Positions 1 through 6,650 of a DNA stretch of 9,061 nucleotides are shown in pieces. Numbering within the stretch: position 1 is the first letter of the stretch; every line of letters begins with the position of its first letter. The notes under the pieces were generated by a model. The model saw only the letters and a program-made list of their open reading frames with translations. It ran no database searches and was not told the origin of the DNA. Position numbers and translations under genes: made by a program. The DNA is from Nitrococcus sp. (GTDB lineage: Bacteria > Pseudomonadota > Gammaproteobacteria > Nitrococcales > Nitrococcaceae): assembly GCA_030452365.1 (NCBI GenBank), contig JAKDMK010000064.1, positions 1-9,061 of the forward strand. The letters run 5' to 3'.

Positions 1-98
1 TGCAGCACCGCCGGCAGCATCGCACCCTCGCACTCGAAGACAAACGCCTGCTCGTCCGGCCGATTGGCTGGACGCACCTGGGCGCGCTCAGAGCTCAC
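1..98 (-). CDS. Exosortase A-associated hydrolase 1-like protein, N-terminal part (runs off window)
   Basis: This is the 5' end of a gene that continues past the left edge of the window. The GTG at 98-96 opens a frame reading VSSERAQVRPANRPDEQAF, followed by a FVFECEGAMLPAVL segment to the end of the sequence. The phrase 'F-x-C-x-G-x-x-L-x-x-x-L' resembles the opening beta strands of the alpha/beta hydrolases called exosortase A system-associated hydrolase 1, which normally accompany hydrolase 2. The start overlaps the last 11 bases of the hydrolase 2 gene, which implies translational coupling. A second in-frame GTG lies 7 codons further in, so the true start is uncertain. The family call is mostly from context, because only about 32 codons are visible and no catalytic residue is included. 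Confidence 0.6.
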   Translation of the reverse strand, partial: MSSERAQVRPANRPDEQAFVFECEGAMLPAVL

Positions 99-924
99 AA
101 GGCACTCGGCCGAATGAGTGGGCGACGAGCGCCGCCGCGGTACGCTCGATCAGCTCGGGCACCACCGCAATCTCTTGGGTAGCCCAAAAAGGATCTCCGG
201 CAATATTATGGGCTGCAACCCGCCAACCGGCCTGGCGCCACGACTCCACGGCGCGCGCCGCACCGGGTGACAGCGCCACGCGCGGCGTCGCCGCGAGCTC
301 GAACCAATCGACTATTCCGACGCGCTGCGGCGGTGTTAATGTGGCCTGTGCCAGGGGCAATGCCAGCTCCGGCCGGATCTCATAGCCGCCTACCTCCAGC
401 GCCTCACCAGCCGCCAGGCGCGCGCGCAGATCAGACACCCGCTCGCGCCCCGCGCTGGCAAGCTCGCTCGCGATCCGCAGGCGCAAAAACTGATTGAGGG
501 CCTGATCACCCGATACCACCGGCTGCCAGAGAATCAGCCGCTCGCAAGCTGGCAGGCGATGCGCCACTTCGCAGGCCATAACCGCGCCCAACCGCACTCC
601 CCAGAGCACTGGCGCGCTACCGAACCGTTGCGCCTCGCGCTCGACACAGTCCTGAAGGTCCGCAATCCAGGTCGCCCAAGTAGCGTTGGCAAAATCACCC
701 TCACTCTCACCACAACCAAGCGGATCCTGCAATACAACCGCATATCCCGCGGCCTGGAAACGCCGCGCCTGGAGCGCCATCATGCGGCGTGCCTTGTTCA
801 TCTCCTCGGCAAACGGCGCCACGGCAACAACCACACCACGCGCGCGCTCGACAGCAAAGGTGGTCACATGAAGGCGGCCGCCGCGGCCGGAGACGAAACC
901 CACCCGCAAGCGCCCATTCGACAT
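88..924 (-). CDS. Exosortase A system-associated hydrolase 2-like alpha/beta hydrolase
   Basis: This is a 278-residue cytoplasmic alpha/beta-hydrolase-fold protein with no signal peptide. Visible landmarks are the early strand VVVAVAPFAEEMNKARRM (about 31-48), the DPLGCGESEGDF loop (67-78), the nucleophile-elbow position WGVRLGA (108-114) and a C-terminal GDPFWATQEI (243-252). At the elbow the usual G-x-S-x-G is G-V-R-L-G, so an arginine occupies the catalytic serine position. As I recall, the exosortase A-associated hydrolase 2 family shares this, so it may not act as a classical serine hydrolase. In such loci this protein occurs next to a second hydrolase and an acyl carrier protein, exactly as here: the ACP1 stop is 5 bases upstream and the hydrolase 1 start overlaps its end. 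A role in acyl transfer or removal for a surface polymer is inference; the substrate is unknown. The region is very GC-rich (45 of 60 bases at 421-480). Confidence 0.82.
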   Translation of the reverse strand: MSNGRLRVGFVSGRGGRLHVTTFAVERARGVVVAVAPFAEEMNKARRMMALQARRFQAAGYAVVLQDPLGCGESEGDFANATWATWIADLQDCVEREAQRFGSAPVLWGVRLGAVMACEVAHRLPACERLILWQPVVSGDQALNQFLRLRIASELASAGRERVSDLRARLAAGEALEVGGYEIRPELALPLAQATLTPPQRVGIVDWFELAATPRVALSPGAARAVESWRQAGWRVAAHNIAGDPFWATQEIAVVPELIERTAAALVAHSFGRVPCEL

Positions 925-929
925 CGCCG

Positions 930-1196
930 TCAGGCTTCCTCAGCGAGCTTTCGGCCGACGAAATCGGCTAGGCTACCGACAGTCTCAAAGGCCTCGGCGC
1001 TGATCTCATCGTCGTCGATCACGATTCCGTAGCTCTCCTCGATGGCCGTCAGAACGCTGACCACGGCCATGGAGTCGAACTCCGGAATGGATCCGAGCAA
1101 CGCGGTGTCCCGGCTGAACCGGGTGGATCGTCCACCGAGTTGCAGCACCTGATCAAGCAAAGCCCTGATCTCCTCGAACACCTCAGTGGCGGCCAT
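930..1196 (-). CDS. Acyl carrier protein (ACP1), exosortase-cluster type
   Basis: This is an 88-residue acidic carrier protein of normal ACP length. The motif FDSMAVVSVLTAIEESYGI (40-58) contains D41-S42-M43, where Ser42 is the expected phosphopantetheine attachment site. The preceding TALLGSIPEF and the C-terminal VGSLADFV helix also fit the PP-binding fold. The frame stays open upstream to 1382, but the ATG at 1196 is chosen because it gives the canonical ACP start and has a strong purine-rich ribosome site (GGGGGGA) 4 bases upstream; the upstream extension is Arg/Cys-rich and not ACP-like. It is first in a minus-strand operon with hydrolases 2 and 1. By analogy with exosortase A clusters it would carry an acyl group loaded by an AMP-forming ligase. 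No intact ligase is visible in this window. Confidence 0.85.
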   Translation of the reverse strand: MAATEVFEEIRALLDQVLQLGGRSTRFSRDTALLGSIPEFDSMAVVSVLTAIEESYGIVIDDDEISAEAFETVGSLADFVGRKLAEEA

Positions 1197-1620
1197 GCAG
1201 TCCCCCCATGTGAGCACCCTCAACTCAACGCGTAAAACATTAACTGGTGAGCCAAAGAACCACAATTCGCAGGCGGCCTTCCCGCAACCAGGCCTAAAAT
1301 CACTCCGGGAAGCCGAGCGCCGATCACGATTTCCGCACGATGGCCCTGCCACAGGTAGTCGATTACCGTCGGCGTCTGACAAACCCCAACCGTTCGCACT
1401 CCTCGCTCGACGCTGGTCGGCATCCCGCTCGGAGCCGCAATCTATCTTGCCTCCATTGGCCGCGCTGTGACATCTAGCTCAGAAACCCGAAAGCGCGGAA
1501 GTATAGATTGTCCGTCAAACTTATCTTGCTATCGCTAGCACATTTTGGCGTGCGAAGTAACGGCACAGGACCTTTGAGCAAGCGTCATTCAGCCTGTAAT
1601 TCTCTGCGGAGTTTTAACGA
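1197..1620. other. Gene-free divergent intergenic region
   Basis: About 420 bases lie between ACP1 (minus) and the glycosyltransferase fragment (plus), and must hold the promoters for both directions. No reading frame here looks like a protein I recognise. Two short repeat patterns stand out in the AT-richer right half: an 8-bp inverted pair, CAATCTAT (1438-1445) and ATAGATTG (1503-1510), and a direct pair, TATCTTGC (1443-1450) and TATCTTGC (1522-1529). They could be regulator sites, but pairs this short can arise by chance. I could not find a convincing sigma-54 site (GG-N10-GC in a TGGCAC-type context) or a strong sigma-70 promoter. Confidence 0.4.
1201..1207 (-). promoter_or_regulatory. 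Ribosome binding site of ACP1
   Basis: Read on the minus strand, GGGGGGA stands 4 bases before the ATG at 1196. It decides the ACP1 start against the longer open frame that reaches 1382. Confidence 0.55.
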
Positions 1621-1878
1621 ATGAACAAGCGCACCGAACAATGCCAGCCCCCGGTTGACGTGCCGCACGCCCTACGATCAAAACCCTATTTTTTGTTTGG
1701 CTTACCATGGGACATCCACGAAGTGGGCGGTGTCAACGAAGTAGTCCGAAACCTCATCCGCGAATTAAACCGCGATGGACGTTTCACACCGCTTTTACTC
1801 ATGGTGACGCGCATACCCCGAGGCCAAACGCCGAGAGGGTCAGTGATTGAAAATCAGTTACGGCAGGTTAATCCGTGA
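1621..1878 (+). pseudogene. N-terminal fragment of an exosortase-type glycosyltransferase (GT4-like)
   Basis: The ATG at 1621 is preceded by GCGGAG at a workable distance. Residues 22-60 read as the start of a GT-B glycosyltransferase: PYFLFGLPWDIHEVGGVNEVV, then a helix RNLIREL and the strand RFTPLLLM. The GLPWD..xxGGVN nucleotide-binding loop is typical of the glycosyltransferases found in exosortase A polysaccharide loci, which are normally about 350-420 residues long. Here the family-like sequence stops near residue 61 (about position 1803), and an unrelated polar tail runs to a stop at 1878. No catalytic domain or C-terminal UDP/GDP-sugar-binding half is present. It is therefore almost certainly non-functional. 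Two other frames just after the break also end within 50 bases, so which deleted gene supplied the tail is unclear. The stop overlaps the GTG start of the next fragment. Confidence 0.7.
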
Positions 1879-2141
1879 CTAACGAACGGCAAATGGACAA
1901 GCGCGTGCTTGGCGGTATCGGCTGGATATTTCTGGTCAAGCTGGCAGTCCGCGGGCTTGGACTGGTCAGCGTACTCATTCTGGCCCGGCTGCTGACGCCG
2001 GAAGACTTCGGCCTGGTGGCAATGGCCACCTCGATCGTTGCGTTAGTGGCGCTAATGCGCGCTTTCAGTTTCGATGATGTACGTTACGCGTGCTGCGCTG
2101 GTGTAACTGGCACCAGAGTGAGCTGCTCCAGGAGCCGTTGA
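1875..2141 (+). pseudogene. N-terminal fragment of a Wzx-type polysaccharide flippase
   Basis: The first ~68 residues are clearly the beginning of a Wzx/PST polysaccharide exporter. An amphipathic start MDKRVLGGIGW leads into transmembrane segment 1, then LILARLLTPEDFGLVAMA and a second hydrophobic segment ending RAFSFD. This matches, residue for residue in many places, the start of the complete flippase on the opposite strand (IVLARLLVPADFGLVAMG ... FSAFNFD). Homology stops at about position 2077, and the remaining residues (VRYACCAGVTGTR...) are out-of-family. About 430 residues, and ten or so transmembrane segments, are missing, so no transport function is expected. The start is either GTG at 1875, which has GGCAGG upstream and overlaps the previous stop, or ATG at 1893. 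Confidence 0.8.
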
Positions 2142-2167
2142 CGCGCCATGAATATTTCAGCACGTGA
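2078..2167 (+). pseudogene. Unidentified C-terminal remnant after the wzx break
   Basis: At the point where flippase homology ends, a different frame becomes open (after TGA at 2075-2077). It runs 29 codons to TGA at 2165-2167, reading CTLRVLRWCNWHQSELLQEP and ending RHEYFST. It overlaps the start of the following GT2 gene by 20 bases, as real neighbouring genes in such operons often do. The simplest reading is the 3' end of a lost gene, joined to the wzx start by a deletion. I do not recognise the family, and 29 codons could be open by chance. Confidence 0.3.
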
Positions 2168-3062
2168 AGTTTCAGCACCGGGAAAAGTCTCGGTCCTCAT
2201 TGGGACAGCGCTGCTTCCCGAGCGCGTTGTATTGCTTGAGCGTGCCGTTACAGCCGCATTACACAATACTATGGTAGCGGAAGTCATCGTGGTGGTGAAT
2301 GGTCAGAAGTTTGATGCTTCGGCATTGTCAAGACTGCGCGCACGTGCCGATGTGCGTGTTGACTATCTGTCGCTGGGCAGCTATCCGGCAGCGTTGCGGC
2401 GTGGACGGGAACTGGTGACGCAGCCTTTTTTTTGTTTCGTAGACGATGACGACGAACTGCTGCCGGGTTCCGTTGCCAGCCGACTGGCAAAGGCGGAAGC
2501 CAGCGTCGCCGATGTTGTGGTATCCAATGGTTATCGGAATGCAGCCGGCGTCGACACGCCCTATTGCAAGCGACAGCCGGTGGACAGTGAGGATCTGGCA
2601 CTGGCGATCCTTGACGAGAACTGGTTTGCGAGCTGCGCACCCCTGTTTCGTGCAGATCGAGTAGGAATCGAGTTCTTTGATGGTCACACCAAGTTTCTGG
2701 AGTGGACGCTCCTGGTTTTCAAGTTACTCGCCGCAGGGCGCCGCTTCAAGTTTGTTCCAGACTACGGATTCCGCATCAACGACACCCCGGTTTCTCTATC
2801 GAAGGACCTGCGCGGAGTTTCGGCCGTTCCAGTCGTGTTGCACGAACTGATCGGATTAACCAGTAATCCGCGCGTCCGGAATGAATTGCACGGAAGGCTC
2901 GCGCATGCACACCATGCCTGTGCGCATGCCGAACTGTCGACGGGTTCGATTTCCCAAGCCTGGCTGCAGCATTTCAGGAGTCTGGCGCTGCCCGGCGGCG
3001 CCTCCTACTGGCTTTATACTCGACGCCTGTTTGCGGCACACTTCGTGCGCAACCGTCGTTGA
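2148..3062 (+). CDS. GT2-family glycosyltransferase
   Basis: This is a 304-residue GT-A fold glycosyltransferase, predicted cytoplasmic and acting on a lipid-linked sugar at the inner membrane. It begins with the strand KVSVLIGTALL (about 13-23), followed by VAEVIVVVNG (43-52), and has the metal/nucleotide-binding acidic motif FVDDDDELLPGS (97-108). A later acidic segment, KFLEWTLL (182-189), sits where the catalytic base helix is expected in this family. The C-terminal third is helical and ends in YTRRLFAAHFVRNRR. The ATG at 2148 is chosen because the conserved first strand follows shortly; an AGGAG at 2130-2134 is rather far upstream (13 bases). It is clearly paralogous to the frameshifted gene at 5577-6465 (shared FxDDDDELLP, DLALAIL-x-ENW, LFR-x-x-R and YTRRL). 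Sugar donor and acceptor cannot be read from the sequence. Confidence 0.85.
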   Translation: MNISAREVSAPGKVSVLIGTALLPERVVLLERAVTAALHNTMVAEVIVVVNGQKFDASALSRLRARADVRVDYLSLGSYPAALRRGRELVTQPFFCFVDDDDELLPGSVASRLAKAEASVADVVVSNGYRNAAGVDTPYCKRQPVDSEDLALAILDENWFASCAPLFRADRVGIEFFDGHTKFLEWTLLVFKLLAAGRRFKFVPDYGFRINDTPVSLSKDLRGVSAVPVVLHELIGLTSNPRVRNELHGRLAHAHHACAHAELSTGSISQAWLQHFRSLALPGGASYWLYTRRLFAAHFVRNRR

Positions 3063-3277
3063 CAAGTTGTATCACACAATTTCTGGAACATTTCGTCAAG
3101 GAGTTCGGAAGAATCAACTGCTGCCGCGAGGCCACGAATCCTGATGGGTTCATGTCTATTGGCATTCCGGGGGATCTGAGCCAGTCATCGGTATTCTCAG
3201 CATGATGGTGATCGCGGTTCCGCATCGGCCCGGAATCCGCACCTGCTTATGATGGAGTCAAATAGGGATCCAGCAGT

Positions 3278-4327
3278 ATGAATTTGCCAACTCCGGCAAG
3301 CAATCCGGTGGTCACCGTGCGGCGCGCGCGTGTTGAGGATCGTGCCAGATTATTGAGTTTCTATGCAGAACATCATGCACAGCGCTCGCGCCTGACGGGT
3401 GGTGCTATCTGGGATTGGCTGTACCTGAAGCAGCCGGACATGTCGGGAGAACTGCCGCTATACATACTAGAAGCCAACGGCAACATCGCGGGTGGTATTG
3501 GCTATATTGGTGCGCAGGTGCAAGTCGACAGGCAGCGCATACCAGCGATTCTGCCCATTAGCTACTTCATCAATCCAGCGTTTCGGGGCCTGCCAGCACT
3601 GCGTCTGCTACGTATAGCGCTTAAGGATCGGGCTTTGGCGATCGGTGCATACGTATCACCGGATGCCCGGCGATTGCTGCTGAAAATGGGCTTTGTGGAC
3701 TTGAGCGCAGCAATGCGGTCGTATCACTACGGTCTGCGCGGGCAGACCGGGTTGCGTTCAGTTGCTATCCTGGCGATACGACGTACTGCAGAGCTGCTGC
3801 GACGCAGTACGCGCACCGTCATGCATCCGGGGCTCCGTCACCGTGTTGGTCCGGATCTCGATCGGGAGTTTGTCGAACAGTGCCATCCCGTTGCCAGTTT
3901 GCACAGGATACAGAAGAGCTTTTCGTCGCTTGAGTGGCGCTATGGCAAGTCGCCGTTACTAAATTCCAGTTCGTTCCGTGTCGAGTTTGTCTACCAGTTC
4001 CGCAGTAGCCGCCCGGTTGCCCTGGCTATAATCGCCGTCAATGCGCGGCGTAGCGAATTGATATTGCTTGACGTGATCTGGAGTGGAGGTGCGGTGCTGA
4101 GTGCGGTGGTCGACAGGGTTATTGCGTACGGACGAGCAGCAGGTTGTGGAGTGATTTCCACGCATGCATTGAGCGCGCCTCTGCACCAGACGCTTACTGC
4201 ATGCCTGTTTGCGAGCACTGTCAGCAGTATCGGTATGATGGTTCTGGCACGCGATCCCGCTGTTCGCACAGCGGTGTCTGATCCGGCGCGCTGGCACTTC
4301 ATGGTGGGCGATTGCGACGCCTATTGA
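3278..4327 (+). CDS. GNAT-fold acyltransferase of a polysaccharide locus
   Basis: This 349-residue protein appears to contain two GNAT-like halves. The first opens with VTVRRARVEDRARLLSFYAE (12-31), then has WDWLYLKQP (45-53), the strand LYILEANGNIAGGIGYIG, the acyl-CoA-binding region FINPAFRGLPALRLLR (97-112) and SPDARRLLLKMGF (127-139), like the GNAT motif in which a side chain precedes a late 'GF'. The second half repeats the aromatic signature as LEWRYGKSP (218-226) and continues with alternating strands and helices. Such proteins are common in exopolysaccharide clusters and may acylate an amino sugar, but substrate and activity are not shown here. AGGGAT lies 9-14 bases before the ATG at 3278. 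The 215 bases upstream (3063-3277) hold no gene I recognise. The deacetylase follows after 27 bases, so the two are probably co-transcribed. Confidence 0.72.
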   Translation: MNLPTPASNPVVTVRRARVEDRARLLSFYAEHHAQRSRLTGGAIWDWLYLKQPDMSGELPLYILEANGNIAGGIGYIGAQVQVDRQRIPAILPISYFINPAFRGLPALRLLRIALKDRALAIGAYVSPDARRLLLKMGFVDLSAAMRSYHYGLRGQTGLRSVAILAIRRTAELLRRSTRTVMHPGLRHRVGPDLDREFVEQCHPVASLHRIQKSFSSLEWRYGKSPLLNSSSFRVEFVYQFRSSRPVALAIIAVNARRSELILLDVIWSGGAVLSAVVDRVIAYGRAAGCGVISTHALSAPLHQTLTACLFASTVSSIGMMVLARDPAVRTAVSDPARWHFMVGDCDAY

Positions 4328-4354
4328 GAGTTTCCGAACCTCGGCGAAACGACT

Positions 4355-5347
4355 ATGTCCCTATCTTCATTCAAATCGCGACTGCGTGGCTATCTGGCAA
4401 GACACAGTGCCGTTGTGATCGCTTATCACAATGTCTATACCCACCCACAACCGTTCGCCGCGTGGCACCACATGAGTGTGGACAGCTTCGAAGAGCAGAT
4501 CGCACATATTGCGCGGCATTACCGCTGCATCAGTGCGGCCGATCTGCTGGCCAATCTGGCACGTGGCAGGAATGATCCGTACTCTGTGGTGGTGACCTTC
4601 GATGACGGTTTCGCCAGTAATCTGCACGTGGCTTTGCCGATCCTGGAGCGTTTCCACGTGCCCGCAACTTTCTTCATTGTTTCGGATCTGGTTGAACATG
4701 GCGGCTCGCTGTGGCCGGACCGATTGGCGTGCATTATCGGCAGCACCGACGCGCAGACTGGCGAGTTTCGCGGCACCGTACTGAGTCTGCGCGATGCCGC
4801 CAGCAAGGGTGCTGCCTACAGGTCAGTGGTGAAAATCTGCAAGGGCTTGCCCAGCGATGAGCGGAACCGCTTGCTGACGGAGTTGGTGCAGCACTTGCTT
4901 GTCGATGAGGCCGCTTTCCACACACAGGCGTGGTGGGAAGACTATCGAATCATGTCCGCGGAAGAAGTGGCGCTATTGTCACGCAGTCCTCTGGTGGAGA
5001 TTGGCGCGCATACCGTCTCGCATCCTGTGCTCAGCCGCATTGATGCCGACCACGCCCGACGCGAGATTGCCGGATCCAAATGGGCGCTGGAGCAACTGTT
5101 GGGGCGAGTTCGATACTTTGCCTACCCATATGGCGGGGCGGACGACTACACACCATTGCATCGGCAGATGTGTCTGGATGCAGGCTATGAAGCTGCGTTC
5201 AGCGCCAAATTGGGTGCAGTCATACGAGGTACGGATTGCTATGAAATTCCACGCATGGGTATCGGCGGCGATACGCGGGTGAGCGACCTGGAATATGCAC
5301 TCAGTGGCGGTGTGGCAGTTGCCTCACGTCAGGTACAGTGGGTGTAA
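4355..5347 (+). CDS. Polysaccharide deacetylase family protein (CE4/NodB)
   Basis: This 330-residue protein has the NodB-homology motifs in order: TFDDGF (81-86; the first Asp would be the base and the second a metal ligand), the metal-binding HTVSH (219-223) and FAYPYGG (255-261). An opening AYHNV (23-27) also fits this family. Between the first two motifs lies an extra ~90-residue stretch (about 120-205), which makes the protein longer than a minimal NodB domain. No signal peptide is evident: the N-terminus is basic and amphipathic, so it may act at the cytoplasmic face on an intermediate; this is inference. Expected chemistry is metal-dependent N- or O-deacetylation of a sugar. It differs from the exosortase-locus deacetylase that begins with a T-x-DVEDYF motif, which is absent here. 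It is the last plus-strand gene, with no strong ribosome site in the 27-base gap before it. Confidence 0.85.
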   Translation: MSLSSFKSRLRGYLARHSAVVIAYHNVYTHPQPFAAWHHMSVDSFEEQIAHIARHYRCISAADLLANLARGRNDPYSVVVTFDDGFASNLHVALPILERFHVPATFFIVSDLVEHGGSLWPDRLACIIGSTDAQTGEFRGTVLSLRDAASKGAAYRSVVKICKGLPSDERNRLLTELVQHLLVDEAAFHTQAWWEDYRIMSAEEVALLSRSPLVEIGAHTVSHPVLSRIDADHARREIAGSKWALEQLLGRVRYFAYPYGGADDYTPLHRQMCLDAGYEAAFSAKLGAVIRGTDCYEIPRMGIGGDTRVSDLEYALSGGVAVASRQVQWV

Positions 5348-5439
5348 TGCCCATCTCAATCAGACTATGTTGTGTAACGGCAGGGAACGCATGCGTCGGC
5401 CGGTCGGGGTGATGCGGATGATCTGACCGCGGCTGCAGC

Positions 5440-5575
5440 GATTCAGGCGCTTCAGCAGCAGCCAGCGACATTTGGTCAGCACCTGTTCATACCCTCGGCC
5501 TTGAGCGAGCGCTTCTCATCAGCGCGGATCACCTTCAGCACCATCTGTCACCGAGATCAGAGTAAAGCGATCAAC
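5440..5575 (-). mobile_element. Decayed transposase fragment, resembling the ISL3 family
   Basis: On the minus strand, immediately after the stop of the broken GT2 gene, three short frames read consecutively as VDRFTLISVTD, MVLKVIRADEKRSLKAEG and YEQVLTKCRWLLLKRLNR. Joined by two single-base frame corrections (near 5548 and 5494) they resemble the DRFH...(D)xVRRxE...LK...RWLLLK stretch of ISL3-family transposases. Only about 45 residues are recognisable, with no start, no ends and no terminal inverted repeats found. Sequence at 5348-5440 gives no further clear match. It marks an old insertion at the convergent junction between the two gene sets. The family name rests on my memory of the motif and is tentative. 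Confidence 0.42.
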
Positions 5576-5576
5576 C

Positions 5577-6465
5577 TTACCGACTGCTCCTTATGAACGC
5601 CATTAACAATCGACGGGTATAGGTGAGGTAGCGCAATCCTCCCTTCATCCCGAGACTCGCAATATGATAACGCCATGCGGCGCTGTACTGCCCTTCGGCT
5701 AGTGACTTGATGGATGCCTGATGCAATGCATTACGTCGTTTTTGCCGCAGCAATTGCTGTAGCTCTGACCGACTGGTCAATTTCTCCATCTCCGCAATGA
5801 CGTTTGGAGCATTCTGGAAGTAACGAAGGCTTTGGCTGCAGTGATCGTGTTGGTCTATGTGGATGATGAAGGTTTTTTCTGAACTGAAAGCGATCCTATA
5901 TTTGTGTGCAAGAGAAAATCCCAACGTCGTCATTTCCATGTAATCATGGCAAATTGTAAAACGCTTTCTCTTCAATTCTACCTGACCTAAACAACGCCCC
6001 TGCGGATGCTAACCAGTTCTCTCGAAGGATCGCCAAAGCCAAATCATTTGCCGGATGCGGCGGGTGCTCCATAAAAGGTGTTAAGTCGGCCACTGTCTTA
6101 TAGAATCCATCGGTCACCACGAGATCCAGAGTTAGATCCTGAAGCACGTCGAGACGGGTCTCTAACGCGTGAGGTAGCAACTCGTCGTCATCGTCTAAGA
6201 ACGCAAAAAACTCTGTATTCGTCTTACGTACGCCAAGCGATCGTGCTTGAGAGACGCTAGGCTGTCGTAGATAGGACAATGTGATACGACGATCGAACGA
6301 GAGAAACTTTTCCAAGTTCCTGTCGTACCGATTCCCATTAATGACTACATTAATGTAGGTGCTGCAGTTTCGTTGCTCCAGAGCGCTCTCTAGTGCTCGC
6401 TTCAGTTGCGGTATTCGCGTACCAATGGTCGGAACAATCACTGTTACGGTTGAACAGGCACCCAC
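5577..6465 (-). pseudogene. GT2-family glycosyltransferase, broken by one frameshift
   Basis: The first part runs from GTG at 6465, with AGGAG 9 bases upstream at 6475-6479, to a stop at 5944. It holds the GT-A start TVTVIVPTIG (6-15), AFLDDDDELLP (88-98) and NDLALAILRENW. The reading then continues in another frame: ICHDYMEMTTLGFSLAHKYR through YTRRLLMAFIRSSR to TAA at 5577. Comparison with the paralogue at 2148-3062 (FFDGHTKFLEW... YTRRLFAAHF) shows the two frames are one protein of about 296 residues. Removing one T from either run in the stretch read GTTTTACAATTTGCC restores it, so the lesion is a +1 (or -2) change at about 5950-5962. No other stop interrupts it, so inactivation is recent, or the base is a sequencing error. 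The gene is noticeably AT-richer than its neighbours (26 of 60 G/C at 5821-5880). Confidence 0.82.
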
Positions 6466-6650
6466 GGACGGTGACTCCTCTTCAATTTGACATTACGCAA
6501 ACCATTGCTTATAGACTCGACTATATTTCGCCCTAAACCCAGAGACTAACCGACGGGGCCCATCTCTGTCCCCACTGCAACCGAATTCGTGTTGTTTGTT
6601 TATCTGGCTTTACGTAGATGACATACATCGGCAGCGTGTTATCGGGTCTC

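Noticed and set aside
559..1032. Plus-strand 157-residue open frame
   Set aside because: It is the antisense shadow of hydrolase 2 and ACP1; its composition is Arg/His/Pro-rich and shows no domain.
1220..1423. Minus-strand 67-residue open frame with a stretch YLWQGHRAEIVIGARLPG that faintly recalls lasso-peptide B2-type proteins
   Set aside because: The conserved Cys/His context is absent, the frame ends quickly on both sides, and it overlaps the ACP1 leader. Too weak to call even a remnant.
1440..1620. Possible sigma-54 or PEP-CTERM-type promoter
   Set aside because: No GG-N10-GC element in a suitable TGGCAC/TTGC context could be found by reading either strand.
2328..2687. Minus-strand frames of about 119 residues inside the GT2 gene
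   Set aside because: They are antisense to a well-supported glycosyltransferase and have no recognisable motif.
3063..3277. Open stretch after the GT2 gene reading FLEHFVKEFGRINCC and onwards to a stop near 3203
   Set aside because: It has no start codon of its own, no recognisable family and ends without context; treated as intergenic.
6540..6568. CAGAGA/TCTCTG inverted repeat as a terminator after the flippase
   Set aside because: The stem is only 6 bp, the loop is 17 bases and there is no U-run.
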